From a virus, in the IMG/VR virus record IMGVR_UViG_3300009168_000004, positions 1 through 64,000 of that record: 64,000 bases of DNA. One strand, given 5' to 3'. Of this stretch, positions 55,159-62,021 are shown in pieces. Below the pieces are notes generated by a model. That model did no database searches, had not been told where the DNA came from, and saw nothing but the letters and a program-made list of their open reading frames with translations. Within the stretch, counting starts at the first letter, position 1; every line of letters starts with the position of its first letter. Both the position numbers and the translations under genes were made by a program.

Positions 55159-55832
55159 CAGCGTGCAGTCCGGCCGAAGGTTCGCTTTGGGAGGTAGCTG
55201 TCGGCCCCTGGGGGCTTGCGGAGGGGCTGGACGCTGGCCCGGTGGTGATACGGGCAGTAGGCCAGCGGACGCGCTCGGCTGGCCCCTGAGGCCCGTGGCG
55301 CGTCGCACACCAGCCCGTCGGGCATCGGCCACTGGCAGCGATCGCCCTCGGGGACGGTGGCATCCCCTGCCGAGGTCGCCATCGGACCCTCGAGGCTGGC
55401 GGCTCCCTTGGTTTCCTTGGACTTCGGAGGCCTCACCTGGTCGATCTGCATGGTCCTGGACACAAACACGGTGGTGTTCCCCATCCCCATGTTGACCCTG
55501 CCAGCCCGAGGCTCAGGTCCGGTCTGAGTGTCCTGGGACTTGTAGTTCGCCTTGGCTCTGACCCTGCTGATCTGACGCATCTTCACGTCCATCCGCACGC
55601 CAGTTGCCCTGCCGGCGGTCCTCGGATACTTCTTCTGCAGGTCGAGGCGGTGGATCTTGCCCCCGACGGCAGAGATCGTGAAGGTGACACAGGAGCGGGG
55701 GAACTCCGCCCGCATCGCCTTGACGATCTTGGCGATCGTCAGGTAGGCCCCGCGCGTGCCCGAGTACAGGAGCTCGAGGTGCGCGATCTCCTGAGAGGTC
55801 CACCTGCTGTTCGGGGAGTCGGTCTTTGTCAT
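55158..55832 (-). CDS. GcrA-family cell-cycle regulator-like protein
   Basis: 224-residue protein with the two ends of the GcrA family: an N-terminal helix-turn-helix (RWTSQEIAHLELLYSGTRGA, later AVGGKIHRLDLQKKY) and a C-terminal Cys/His segment RCQWPMPDGLVCD with AYCPYHHRASVQP. In alphaproteobacteria GcrA is a sigma-70-interacting activator of cell-cycle genes; phages of that class often carry homologues. Here the ends are separated by a 120-residue insert, longer than in host GcrA. ATG 55832, directly downstream of a 62-bp repeat unit. It may activate phage or host promoters. Confidence 0.75.
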   Translation of the reverse strand: MTKTDSPNSRWTSQEIAHLELLYSGTRGAYLTIAKIVKAMRAEFPRSCVTFTISAVGGKIHRLDLQKKYPRTAGRATGVRMDVKMRQISRVRAKANYKSQDTQTGPEPRAGRVNMGMGNTTVFVSRTMQIDQVRPPKSKETKGAASLEGPMATSAGDATVPEGDRCQWPMPDGLVCDAPRASGASRARPLAYCPYHHRASVQPLRKPPGADSYLPKRTFGRTAR

Positions 55833-55880
55833 CATCAACAGAAGTCTCGTTTTGTTGCGTACAAGTTTAACGACCAATCC

Positions 55881-55946
55881 TCATGGTCTTTCTACGTTGA
55901 CAGCATTCTCGTTTTCCTGACAGCAATTGCATCCTTCTGTTCTCAT
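55881..55946 (-). CDS. micro-ORF A3 of the repeat array, 21 codons
   Basis: Reads MRTEGCNCCQENENAVNVER then a final residue and TGA. ATG 55946 overlaps the previous micro-ORF's stop; its TGA (55881-55883) overlaps the ATG at 55884. Shares the CNC motif and the (E/Q)NE...VNV core with the other three. Purine-rich sequence (AGAAAGG) precedes the ATG as a weak ribosome binding site. Confidence 0.35.
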   Translation of the reverse strand: MRTEGCNCCQENENAVNVERP

Positions 55947-56008
55947 GACCTTTCTACGTTGACAGGAACTTCGTTTTGGAACCAGCAATTGCATCCTTCT
56001 TTTCTCAT
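55943..56008 (-). CDS. micro-ORF A2 of the repeat array, 21 codons
   Basis: Begins MRKEGCNCWFQNEVPVNV and ends ERS. ATG 56008 has AAAAGGTC upstream and overlaps the previous TGA. Aligned to its relatives, the conserved third-base and conservative changes (ENEISVN against QNEVPVN) fit selection at the protein level. Confidence 0.35.
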   Translation of the reverse strand: MRKEGCNCWFQNEVPVNVERS

Positions 56009-56070
56009 GACCTTTTGGGGTTAACAGAAATCTCGTTTTCCGCGTTGCAATTGCATGCTTCAGTTCTCAT
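56005..56070 (-). CDS. micro-ORF A1 of the repeat array, 21 codons
   Basis: Begins MRTEACNCNAENEISVN and ends PKRS. ATG 56070 follows CCCCAAAAGACC. It is also the in-frame end of a longer open frame that comes through the GTG-rich segment from ATG 56229, so a fused 74-residue form could exist. Confidence 0.35.
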   Translation of the reverse strand: MRTEACNCNAENEISVNPKRS

Positions 56071-56124
56071 GGTCTTTTGGGGTTGACAGAAATCTCGTTT
56101 TGACCCGTAGAAGTTTAACTGATC

Positions 56125-56419
56125 CTGTGAGCCACATACGCCGGGTGTGTGCCTCATCGGCCGGCCAGTGTGCCGGATGTGTGGCCAGAGGTTCAGGTGT
56201 GAGCCGCATACGCTAGCAGTGTGCCTCATCGGTCGGTTCCCCGACAGGTGTGTGGCCAGAGGTTCAGGTGTGAGCCCTCATTGCCAGGTGTGAGACTCAC
56301 AGGCGCGGACGGGATCTTGTGCGACGGGTGCAGATCCGATGTGTGGCTCACTGGCCGGGTTGTGAGGCTCACTGCTCCGCTGTGGTCCGGATGTGGGGCG
56401 TGTGTGCCAGGTGTGTTGG
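56125..56419 (-). repeat. GTGTG-rich segment with 72-bp repeats
   Basis: Different in composition from the 62-bp units. Plus strand TGTGGCCAGAGGTTCAGGTG occurs twice (around 56180 and 56251) and TGTGAGCC three times at 56126, 56198 and 56269, giving a 71-72 base unit. Minus-strand ATGAGG starts recur at 56281 (MRAHT, stop), 56229 and 56157 (MRHTASV and MRHTPGV, same frame). It interrupts the two arrays A and B. Confidence 0.6.
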
Positions 56420-56637
56420 TCAACAGAAGTCTCGTTTTAGTCCGTACAAGTTTAACTTCCATTCCTCATCTTCTGCCAACGTTAACAGGAACTTCGTTTT
56501 GATCCAAGCAATTGCATCGATCAGTTCTCATCTTCTGCCAACGTTAACAGAAATCTCGTTTTAGCCGACGCAAGTTTACCGATCTTTCCTCATGGTCTTT
56601 CTACGTTAACAGAAATCTCGTTTTATTCAGTGCAAGT
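56420..56637 (-). repeat. 62-bp phased repeat array, block B (4 cores)
   Basis: Cores start at 56420, 56482, 56544 and 56606, exactly 62 bases apart. Micro-ORFs on the minus strand: ATG 56593 (MRKDR, stop), ATG 56531 (21 codons with CNC) and ATG 56469 (MRNGS, stop). The first unit also supplies the TAA stop of the cysteine-rich gene at 56638. Confidence 0.9.
56466..56531 (-). CDS. micro-ORF B2 of the repeat array, 21 codons
   Basis: Begins MRTDRCNCLDQNEVPVNV and ends GRR; TGA (56466-56468) overlaps the next ATG at 56469. It is the only long micro-ORF in block B, surrounded by five-codon ones. Confidence 0.35.
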   Translation of the reverse strand: MRTDRCNCLDQNEVPVNVGRR

Positions 56638-56985
56638 TTAACTGCACTCCTCCCGGAAGCGCCGGCAGTTGCCCTGGCCTCGGTCCCCGCGTTCGTCCTT
56701 GAACATGCAGGCGCGGCGCAGCCGCTCGCAGCGGCCACCTCTACCACCGCCACCAATGATGTCGCCGATGCCCCCAATGACGCCGCCGCCGCCGCCGCCT
56801 CCCCTTCCACCGCGCTCATCTCCGCACTGCTCTCGGAAGCGCCGGCAGTTGCCGTCGCCCCGCTCGCCCAGCGAGTCACGCATCAGGCAGGCTTGGCGCA
56901 GAGATCGGCAGTCTTGTGCCTCGACGAGGGTCGGGATCAGCCCGACGGTTGCGAGGGAAGCGGCGATCAGGAGTGCCTTGAGCAT
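56638..56985 (-). CDS. secreted cysteine-rich protein with two repeats, 115 aa
   Basis: 115-residue exported protein. Residues 1-24 are a Sec signal peptide (MLKALLIAASLATVGLIPTL, then VEAQD). The mature part holds two copies of a four-Cys motif, CRSLRQACLMRDS with GNCRRFREQC and CERLRRACMFKDE with GNCRRFREEC, joined by a Gly-rich linker (GGGGGGGVIGGIGDIIGGGG). Each copy could close two disulfides in the periplasm or outside. The ATG 56985 lies at the position where a micro-ORF would begin and has AAGGGG upstream; the TAA is in a repeat unit. Could be a cargo gene that replaced repeat units. Confidence 0.65.
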   Translation of the reverse strand: MLKALLIAASLATVGLIPTLVEAQDCRSLRQACLMRDSLGERGDGNCRRFREQCGDERGGRGGGGGGGVIGGIGDIIGGGGRGGRCERLRRACMFKDERGDRGQGNCRRFREECS

Positions 56986-57003
56986 TTGGTTGTTTCCCCT
57001 TGG

Positions 57004-57283
57004 TTGACAGAAATCTCGTTTTGGAACCAGCAAGTTTACCGATCCGCTCTCATCTTCTGGTGACGTTGACAGAAATCTCGTTTTATTCCCAGCAAGTTTA
57101 CCGACCGATCCTCATCTCTCTTCAACGTTGACAGAAATCTCGTTTTGATCAGTGCAAGTTTACCGATCAATCCTCATGGTCCGTTGGGGTTGACAGAAAT
57201 CTCGTTTTGATCGGTAGAAGTTTAGCTTTCAGCTCTCATCTTCTGCCAACGTTGACAGAAATCTCGTTTTCCTGACAGCAAGT
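57004..57283 (-). repeat. 62-bp phased repeat array, block C (5 cores)
   Basis: Cores start at 57004, 57066, 57128, 57190 and 57252, perfectly 62 bases apart. Minus-strand micro-ORFs are all the five-codon type: ATG 57239 (MRAES), 57177 (MRIDR), 57115 (MRIGR) and 57053 (MRADR), each ending TAA inside the middle module. The TAA of the small-terminase-like gene (57284-57286) occupies the same place as these stops. Confidence 0.9.
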
Positions 57284-57760
57284 TTAATCATCCTCGCCTG
57301 TCGTCTGGAAGGCTTCGTCCTCGATCTCAGTAAACTCTGCGTCCACGACCGACGGGTCGTCGGGCAGGGATGGGTCGTGCTCGATCAGGGTCGGCGGGCG
57401 GTAGCCCCGGTCCAGGAGCTGCTGCCTGAGCTGGGCGGCGGTCATCTTCGGGCCGCCGTCTGCGCCGACCGCCGCAGCCGTGATCGTCGCATCGACCTGC
57501 TTGGGGATGATCTTGCCGACGAGCGGACCGAAGATGTCGGGCTTCTTGCGGGACAGCCACACCAGGTAACCGATCGCTCCGTCCTTGCCCTTCCCGTCTG
57601 ACCCGCTCTTGTGCATGGCGTCGATCACGAGCTCTTGGACGATGCGCCCGTTCTTGTTGGGAATGCCCTTGCGGGTCTTCGTGGCCTTGTCGCCCTTGTG
57701 GAGCGGCTTGAGGCCCCGGTATTGGGGCAGGTCCAGCTTCGGAGATCTTGATCCGGCCAT
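57284..57760 (-). CDS. small-terminase-like DNA-binding protein (putative)
   Basis: 158-residue helical protein: KGDKATKTRKGIPNKNGRIV (basic N-terminus), VQELVIDAMHKSGSDGKGK, IGYLVWLSRKKPDIFGPLVG, KIIPKQVDATI, then an acidic C-terminus. The layout (Lys-rich NK segment, short helices, 'P-x-x-F-x-x-L-x-GK-x-P') matches the unnamed phage family encoded just before terminase in many alphaproteobacterial phages; some small terminase subunits look like this. It is separated from terL by the repeat locus and two genes, which is unusual. ATG 57760. Confidence 0.5.
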   Translation of the reverse strand: MAGSRSPKLDLPQYRGLKPLHKGDKATKTRKGIPNKNGRIVQELVIDAMHKSGSDGKGKDGAIGYLVWLSRKKPDIFGPLVGKIIPKQVDATITAAAVGADGGPKMTAAQLRQQLLDRGYRPPTLIEHDPSLPDDPSVVDAEFTEIEDEAFQTTGEDD

Positions 57761-58169
57761 CCGACACCAAATCTAGTTGTTTGACGGACCGATGAAGGAA
57801 CCGAACCTGGGCGTCGACCTGGCCGAGCGACGATAGGGGCCGCTTCCGGACCTTTTTCGAAACCACAAACTCCTATTAGGAACGTTCGCTGGACCCACCG
57901 GACCCGACGGTCTGGACGGGGAGGGGCTCCCTATACTGCTCCTACCCTTATTTTAACCCCTTTTCCCCCCTTTCCTACCCGACGGGACAGCATATTCTCA
58001 CACACACACGTGCAAAGAATATCCGTCCAGGCGTCCAGTTCCTCGGCTAACCATCTTGTAATCAAACAATTTTTTGATAGGACGCGTCACTGGACGCCTG
58101 GACACGAAAATGGCGGCACCCGTTTTCTGATCTGGACGGCCCGACGGGTGGAGGACGGGTCCGGACGGG
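57761..58169. other. non-coding region after the primase gene, candidate origin
   Basis: 409 bases with no plausible gene. It contains an AT-rich patch (around 58044-58080) with the dyad ATCAAA-CAATTT-TTTGAT, a 14-bp inverted repeat GTCCAGGCGTCCAG / CTGGACGCCTGGAC at about 58025 and 58092, several scattered CTGGACG or CCGGACG heptamers, and a pyrimidine-rich run (57945-57975). These features next to the primase-helicase gene fit a replication origin; a leftward promoter for the small-terminase gene may also be here. Confidence 0.4.
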
Positions 58170-60947
58170 TCAGCCCAACGGGGGCACCCGTCCGCGATGC
58201 TGCCGGGGTACTTCCGCGTTCAGATCCTGGTCCGTTCGGCTCAGGGTGGTGTGTCCGCCCTGCCGGTTCGCAAGGAACCCAGCCCTCGCATTCCAGTGCG
58301 CCAGCCCCGCCTCGTTCAGCTTCAGACCGCCCACGTGCCGCTGCGGCTGCCCGAACTTGTCGAACTTGAACATTGCGCTATCCGGGTGGAACTTCAGGGC
58401 CTTCGCGAATGCGCCAGGCGACGGGATCGGCAGGCCGTGGTTCTCCTCTCGCCAACTGTGAAACGCCGCGTAAAGATCCGCGCTGACGTTCATCGCGGTC
58501 CGGTCGTACTCGCAGCAATCCCTGACGAAGCCGATCGAGATGTTGCTGTCCTCCCGGAGCTCAGCCGAGGCCTCGTCCATGTCAGGAGTGTACGAGTAGT
58601 GGCCCCTCGCCAGGGCCCGCTTCATCCCGGCAATAGCCCAGTTCAGGACGCCTGACTTCTCCTCCTCAAGCACCCAGTCCGCCGGAGACGAGTAGCCCCT
58701 CGCAACCGCCTCAGCGGCCACGCCCGTCGGGCGCAGGGGGTCGAACACCGTCCGGATGCGCAGGATGGCCAGGCGGTTCTCCATTGCCCTGCTCATCTCC
58801 CTGAACTGCGGCATCACGTTCGCGCCCCAGAACGACGGCCCGCGGTAGACGTGCGCGGTCTGGGCACCGTTCTTGATGTTCACCCCGACGGGGTCCGACG
58901 ACAGCAGCGCCTTCACCATCGAGCTGATCTCCCACTTGGACTGATCGAAGGCTTCGTGCAGGACCCAGGGCACGCTGCGGAGGAACGGCTCCGTGCCGTG
59001 CGGCTTTGAGAGCTGGTCGATGGGCTGCGTGATCGGGGCGTTCGTTATCAGGCCGCTGAGGACGTTCAGGAGGGTCGACTTGCCGGAGTTGCTCTCGCCG
59101 ACCAGGACCAGAGCCCGCATCAGCGCCTTCTGCTTCCGGGCCAGGAGCGCCATGCCTAGGTTCTCCTGGATGAATGCGACCGCGCCGTCGTCCTTCACGA
59201 TGTCCTTGAGCGTCCGCATCCAGATCGGGCAGGCGGCCGCCGGGTCGTACTCGCACTCGATGCGGGCTGTGGCGTAGTCGTCCGGCCTATGCGGCCGGTG
59301 GTGCATGGTTTCCAGGTCGACCAGGCCTGACTGCGTTGAGATCATCCCGTGCGCGTCCCACTGCACGTCAGCTTCGTCCTGGTGGATCTCCCCCATCCGC
59401 TGCAGGTGGGCGATCGTCTCATTGATCACGGTCGTCGTGGGCACGATGCCCAGGGCGTCGCACCCGACGTTGATCTCTCGAGCTAACCAGGACTTTTCCT
59501 CCTTCGTCACCCCGTACATCGCCCACAGCCCATCCCGGTAGCGCCAGGGCACAGAGCCGATGTACATGAGCTGCTCGCCCCGCTGCTCCAGAGCTGCCAG
59601 GACGCCGGCGGCCAGGACCACGTGGGCGTCCTTCTTGCCCTTTTTCTTCCTCCCCTCCTTGGGCTCAGGCCGGGGCTCGCTCTTCCGCTGCGCACGGACC
59701 TGGTCGAGGTGCACCACCTGGGCAGCCCTCCCCGTCGGGCGGGGTGCTGGCTTCGGCATGGAGGCGAGCTGCTGCATGCCCCGGTTGGCCTGCAGGGAGG
59801 CCAGCTCCGGCGGCTCCCCGCCCATCGCTTCGTCTAGGATCTCGCCGCTGTCGTCCTCAGGATCGTGTGAGCCCTCATCGGCCGTGAGTGCCCTCTCTTC
59901 CTCCACTTGGTCCTCTGGCGGCTCCGCCGGGAACTCGTGGCCCACCTTCTTGATCCACCCCCGCATCGCGCCTCGGACCTTCCGGCGCTCGACGTCCATG
60001 TTCCAGCTGTCCTCGGCGACGCGCTCTAGGGCCTCCATCATCTTGGCCTCGACGAAGTCCTCGGTGTAGCCCTGGGACAGCATGCCCGACGTGACGTCGC
60101 GGATGGTCAGGTGGACGGAGAAGGTCTCGTCTATGCCCTCGTCCCGGCGCTGCTCCAGGTACTCCATCCGGGCCAGGCGGTCCCGCCAGTCGATGTGGTC
60201 GGTGTAGCCCTGCAGCTCAGCCACCCGGAGGAACGGGTTCTCCTGCTCCGCCACCTTCCGCTCCCGGACCTTTCGCGTCAGCACTGGAGGGGCCTCCTGG
60301 GCGGCCAGGGAGCCCAGCCAGGCGCTCAGCACCGCTCGGGGGTACCTTTCCCCCTCGCCAGCCAGCACGCGCACCAGCGCCCACGCCCCGGCTTTGGTGT
60401 TGTGGGTTCCCGGAACCCGGAGCAGGGTGACAGCGTGCCGGGTCGCCTTGTCCCCCGCCAGGTGGTTTCCAAGGACTTGGAGTTCCGCCTCGTAGGCTCT
60501 GACGTCCTCGGGTCCGGGCGCATCCGTCGGGTCGGTGAAGAACCAGTAGGCGTGGACGCCCCCTCCGGACCTGTGCATTCGGCTGGGCGGGTTCGGCAGG
60601 GCGGCCAGGGCTGCCAGGACCTCGTCCTCGGTGTTCAGGATGTCCTTGAAGTCGATGTCGACGTGCAGGCACGTCAGGGCGGCCACGTTGGGCTTGACCC
60701 GCTTGTGCCCCTTCAGGATCGGGCTGACGCAGTGGAAGCAGCCCCGCTCGGCCCTGTCGTGCTTGACCAGGAACCGGCGGATGCGCTCTGGGTCCCTCGT
60801 CAGGACGTGGACTTCGCCCTTGCCTGACTGGCCCCGGACGTTGGGCAGGCTGCACACGTAGACGGGGTGGTCGTGCCCCTGCAGCATGTAGTCGACATAG
60901 AGCGTCAGGTCGGCGCCGGGGCCGACTTCTTCGTTAATCTCAGTCAC
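58170..60947 (-). CDS. primase-polymerase / SF3 helicase replication protein
   Basis: 925-residue replication initiator. Residues 1-210 are an archaeo-eukaryotic primase domain with catalytic LHVDIDFKD (Asp97/Asp99) and the nucleotide-binding SGGGVHAYW (His132). A Pro/Lys-rich linker (390-440) follows. The C-terminal part is a D5-N/SF3 helicase: Walker A GESNSGKST (617-625), Walker B-type VLHEAFD, and the late GANVMPQFREMSRAMENRLA arginine region. It would open the origin and prime DNA synthesis, as in P4-type plasmid and phage replication. ATG 60947. Confidence 0.85.
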   Translation of the reverse strand: MTEINEEVGPGADLTLYVDYMLQGHDHPVYVCSLPNVRGQSGKGEVHVLTRDPERIRRFLVKHDRAERGCFHCVSPILKGHKRVKPNVAALTCLHVDIDFKDILNTEDEVLAALAALPNPPSRMHRSGGGVHAYWFFTDPTDAPGPEDVRAYEAELQVLGNHLAGDKATRHAVTLLRVPGTHNTKAGAWALVRVLAGEGERYPRAVLSAWLGSLAAQEAPPVLTRKVRERKVAEQENPFLRVAELQGYTDHIDWRDRLARMEYLEQRRDEGIDETFSVHLTIRDVTSGMLSQGYTEDFVEAKMMEALERVAEDSWNMDVERRKVRGAMRGWIKKVGHEFPAEPPEDQVEEERALTADEGSHDPEDDSGEILDEAMGGEPPELASLQANRGMQQLASMPKPAPRPTGRAAQVVHLDQVRAQRKSEPRPEPKEGRKKKGKKDAHVVLAAGVLAALEQRGEQLMYIGSVPWRYRDGLWAMYGVTKEEKSWLAREINVGCDALGIVPTTTVINETIAHLQRMGEIHQDEADVQWDAHGMISTQSGLVDLETMHHRPHRPDDYATARIECEYDPAAACPIWMRTLKDIVKDDGAVAFIQENLGMALLARKQKALMRALVLVGESNSGKSTLLNVLSGLITNAPITQPIDQLSKPHGTEPFLRSVPWVLHEAFDQSKWEISSMVKALLSSDPVGVNIKNGAQTAHVYRGPSFWGANVMPQFREMSRAMENRLAILRIRTVFDPLRPTGVAAEAVARGYSSPADWVLEEEKSGVLNWAIAGMKRALARGHYSYTPDMDEASAELREDSNISIGFVRDCCEYDRTAMNVSADLYAAFHSWREENHGLPIPSPGAFAKALKFHPDSAMFKFDKFGQPQRHVGGLKLNEAGLAHWNARAGFLANRQGGHTTLSRTDQDLNAEVPRQHRGRVPPLG

Positions 60948-61035
60948 AATCTCACCCCGCCGTTGTCACGAACAGACGGTTGGGGGACCGACCCGAGCCA
61001 AATTCCCGGATCGATCCCCCGCTCAGACCGTCAGG

Positions 61036-61914
61036 TCAGCGGCGCCTTGCGGTGCCGCCGTTCTTCTTGGCAGGTGCAGCAGCCCTCTGCGCCGGAGTGG
61101 CCGCGCGCTGGTTCGGGCGGGCTGCCCTGACGGGAGCCTCCTCAGCCTGCGCCTCGGCCTCCTCGCCGGCCTCCTCCCCCTCGTCGCCAGCGTCAGCCGG
61201 GTCGGAGGGGGTGTACTCGAACAGGGACTTCTCCTCCCATCCGACGACCTTCATCGTCGGCACCTTGATCCATCCGAACTCGGGGTTGGAGTGCTTGTAC
61301 TTCCTGACGCCGACGGCCACGATCGGCCACTCGTCGGGACGGGTCCGCATCTCCTTGCCGTAGACTTTGCAAAGGTCGCCCATCATGCCCAGGCCGCCCT
61401 TCGACGAGGTGGCGAACGTGAACAGCTGCTCCTCCTCGGCTTGGTCCCCTGGGGTCTTGAGGAGCAGGTAGTTGCTGTACTGCCAAGGGTCCCGCGCCTT
61501 GCCCTGGTCGTCGACCTCCCACTGCTCCTCGTCGGAGTCACCCAGCTCTTCGCGTCGAGCGGGCCGGAAGCCGGACGCCAGCGGACCCATGAGCTGTTCC
61601 GCGGGCTTGTTGTCCACCCACTTGATCCAGCCGATCATGAGCTGGTTCATGTTGCAGGTGTACTCTGTGCCCTCTTCGATCTCCTCGTCGTCCTCGCCGC
61701 ACAGCCAGTCCCCCTTGTTGAACTTCAGGAGCTGCCCGACGATGAACCGACCGGCGAACTGGTCGCCGTAGGCCTCGAAGGCGTTGCGCTCGTTCACTCC
61801 GCCGACGGACGTCTGGGCGGGTCGGGCCACGGCGGTGCCGGTGCTCGGTGGTGCCTCGTCTGCTGGCGGGATGATCGTCTCACGGTTTGGTGCGCGTGGT
61901 GTGCTTCTTACCAT
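61036..61914 (-). CDS. hypothetical protein with acidic C-terminal tail, 292 aa
   Basis: 292-residue protein between the primase and the Cas4-like nuclease. The middle domain (55-215) is aromatic-rich (FIVGQLLKFNKGDWLCGEDD, WQYSNYLLLKTP, KVYGKEMRTRPDEWPIVAVG); residues 225-260 are strongly acidic and the last 30 basic (AAPAKKNGGTARRR). An acidic tail after a beta domain recalls single-stranded-DNA-binding proteins, but no motif proves this. ATG 61914 is assumed; GTG 61962 would add 16 residues. Confidence 0.55.
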   Translation of the reverse strand: MVRSTPRAPNRETIIPPADEAPPSTGTAVARPAQTSVGGVNERNAFEAYGDQFAGRFIVGQLLKFNKGDWLCGEDDEEIEEGTEYTCNMNQLMIGWIKWVDNKPAEQLMGPLASGFRPARREELGDSDEEQWEVDDQGKARDPWQYSNYLLLKTPGDQAEEEQLFTFATSSKGGLGMMGDLCKVYGKEMRTRPDEWPIVAVGVRKYKHSNPEFGWIKVPTMKVVGWEEKSLFEYTPSDPADAGDEGEEAGEEAEAQAEEAPVRAARPNQRAATPAQRAAAPAKKNGGTARRR

Positions 61915-62021
61915 TTTTCTGTCTGCCTTCTGCTGTTTCACTGCTTGCTGCTTTCGATCCACATCGGGCAGGGTGCCCTAGTGGGGACGCAACGTGGTGG
62001 AGAGTGATGTTCCCACCCCGC

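Larger units (their letters stand above)
55835..56124 (-). repeat. 62-bp phased repeat array, block A (5 cores)
   Basis: Five copies of the plus-strand 19-base core TTGACAGAAATCTCGTTTT (with small variation) start at 55835, 55897, 55959, 56021 and 56083, exactly 62 bases apart. Between cores lie 7 variable bases, a middle module (GCAAGTTTA or GCAATTGCAT) and a CTCAT-anchored block of 17. On the minus strand each full unit opens a micro-ORF with ATGAG. Those at 56070, 56008 and 55946 have 21 codons whose TGA overlaps the next ATG; the one at 55884 (MRIGR) has 5. The next unit leads into the gcrA-like ATG. Confidence 0.9.

Noticed and set aside
55835-57283. CRISPR array
   Set aside because: The conserved core is only 19 bases, the intervening sequence is itself conserved in modules and not spacer-like, and the units are coding in pattern. 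No cas1/cas2 genes are nearby.
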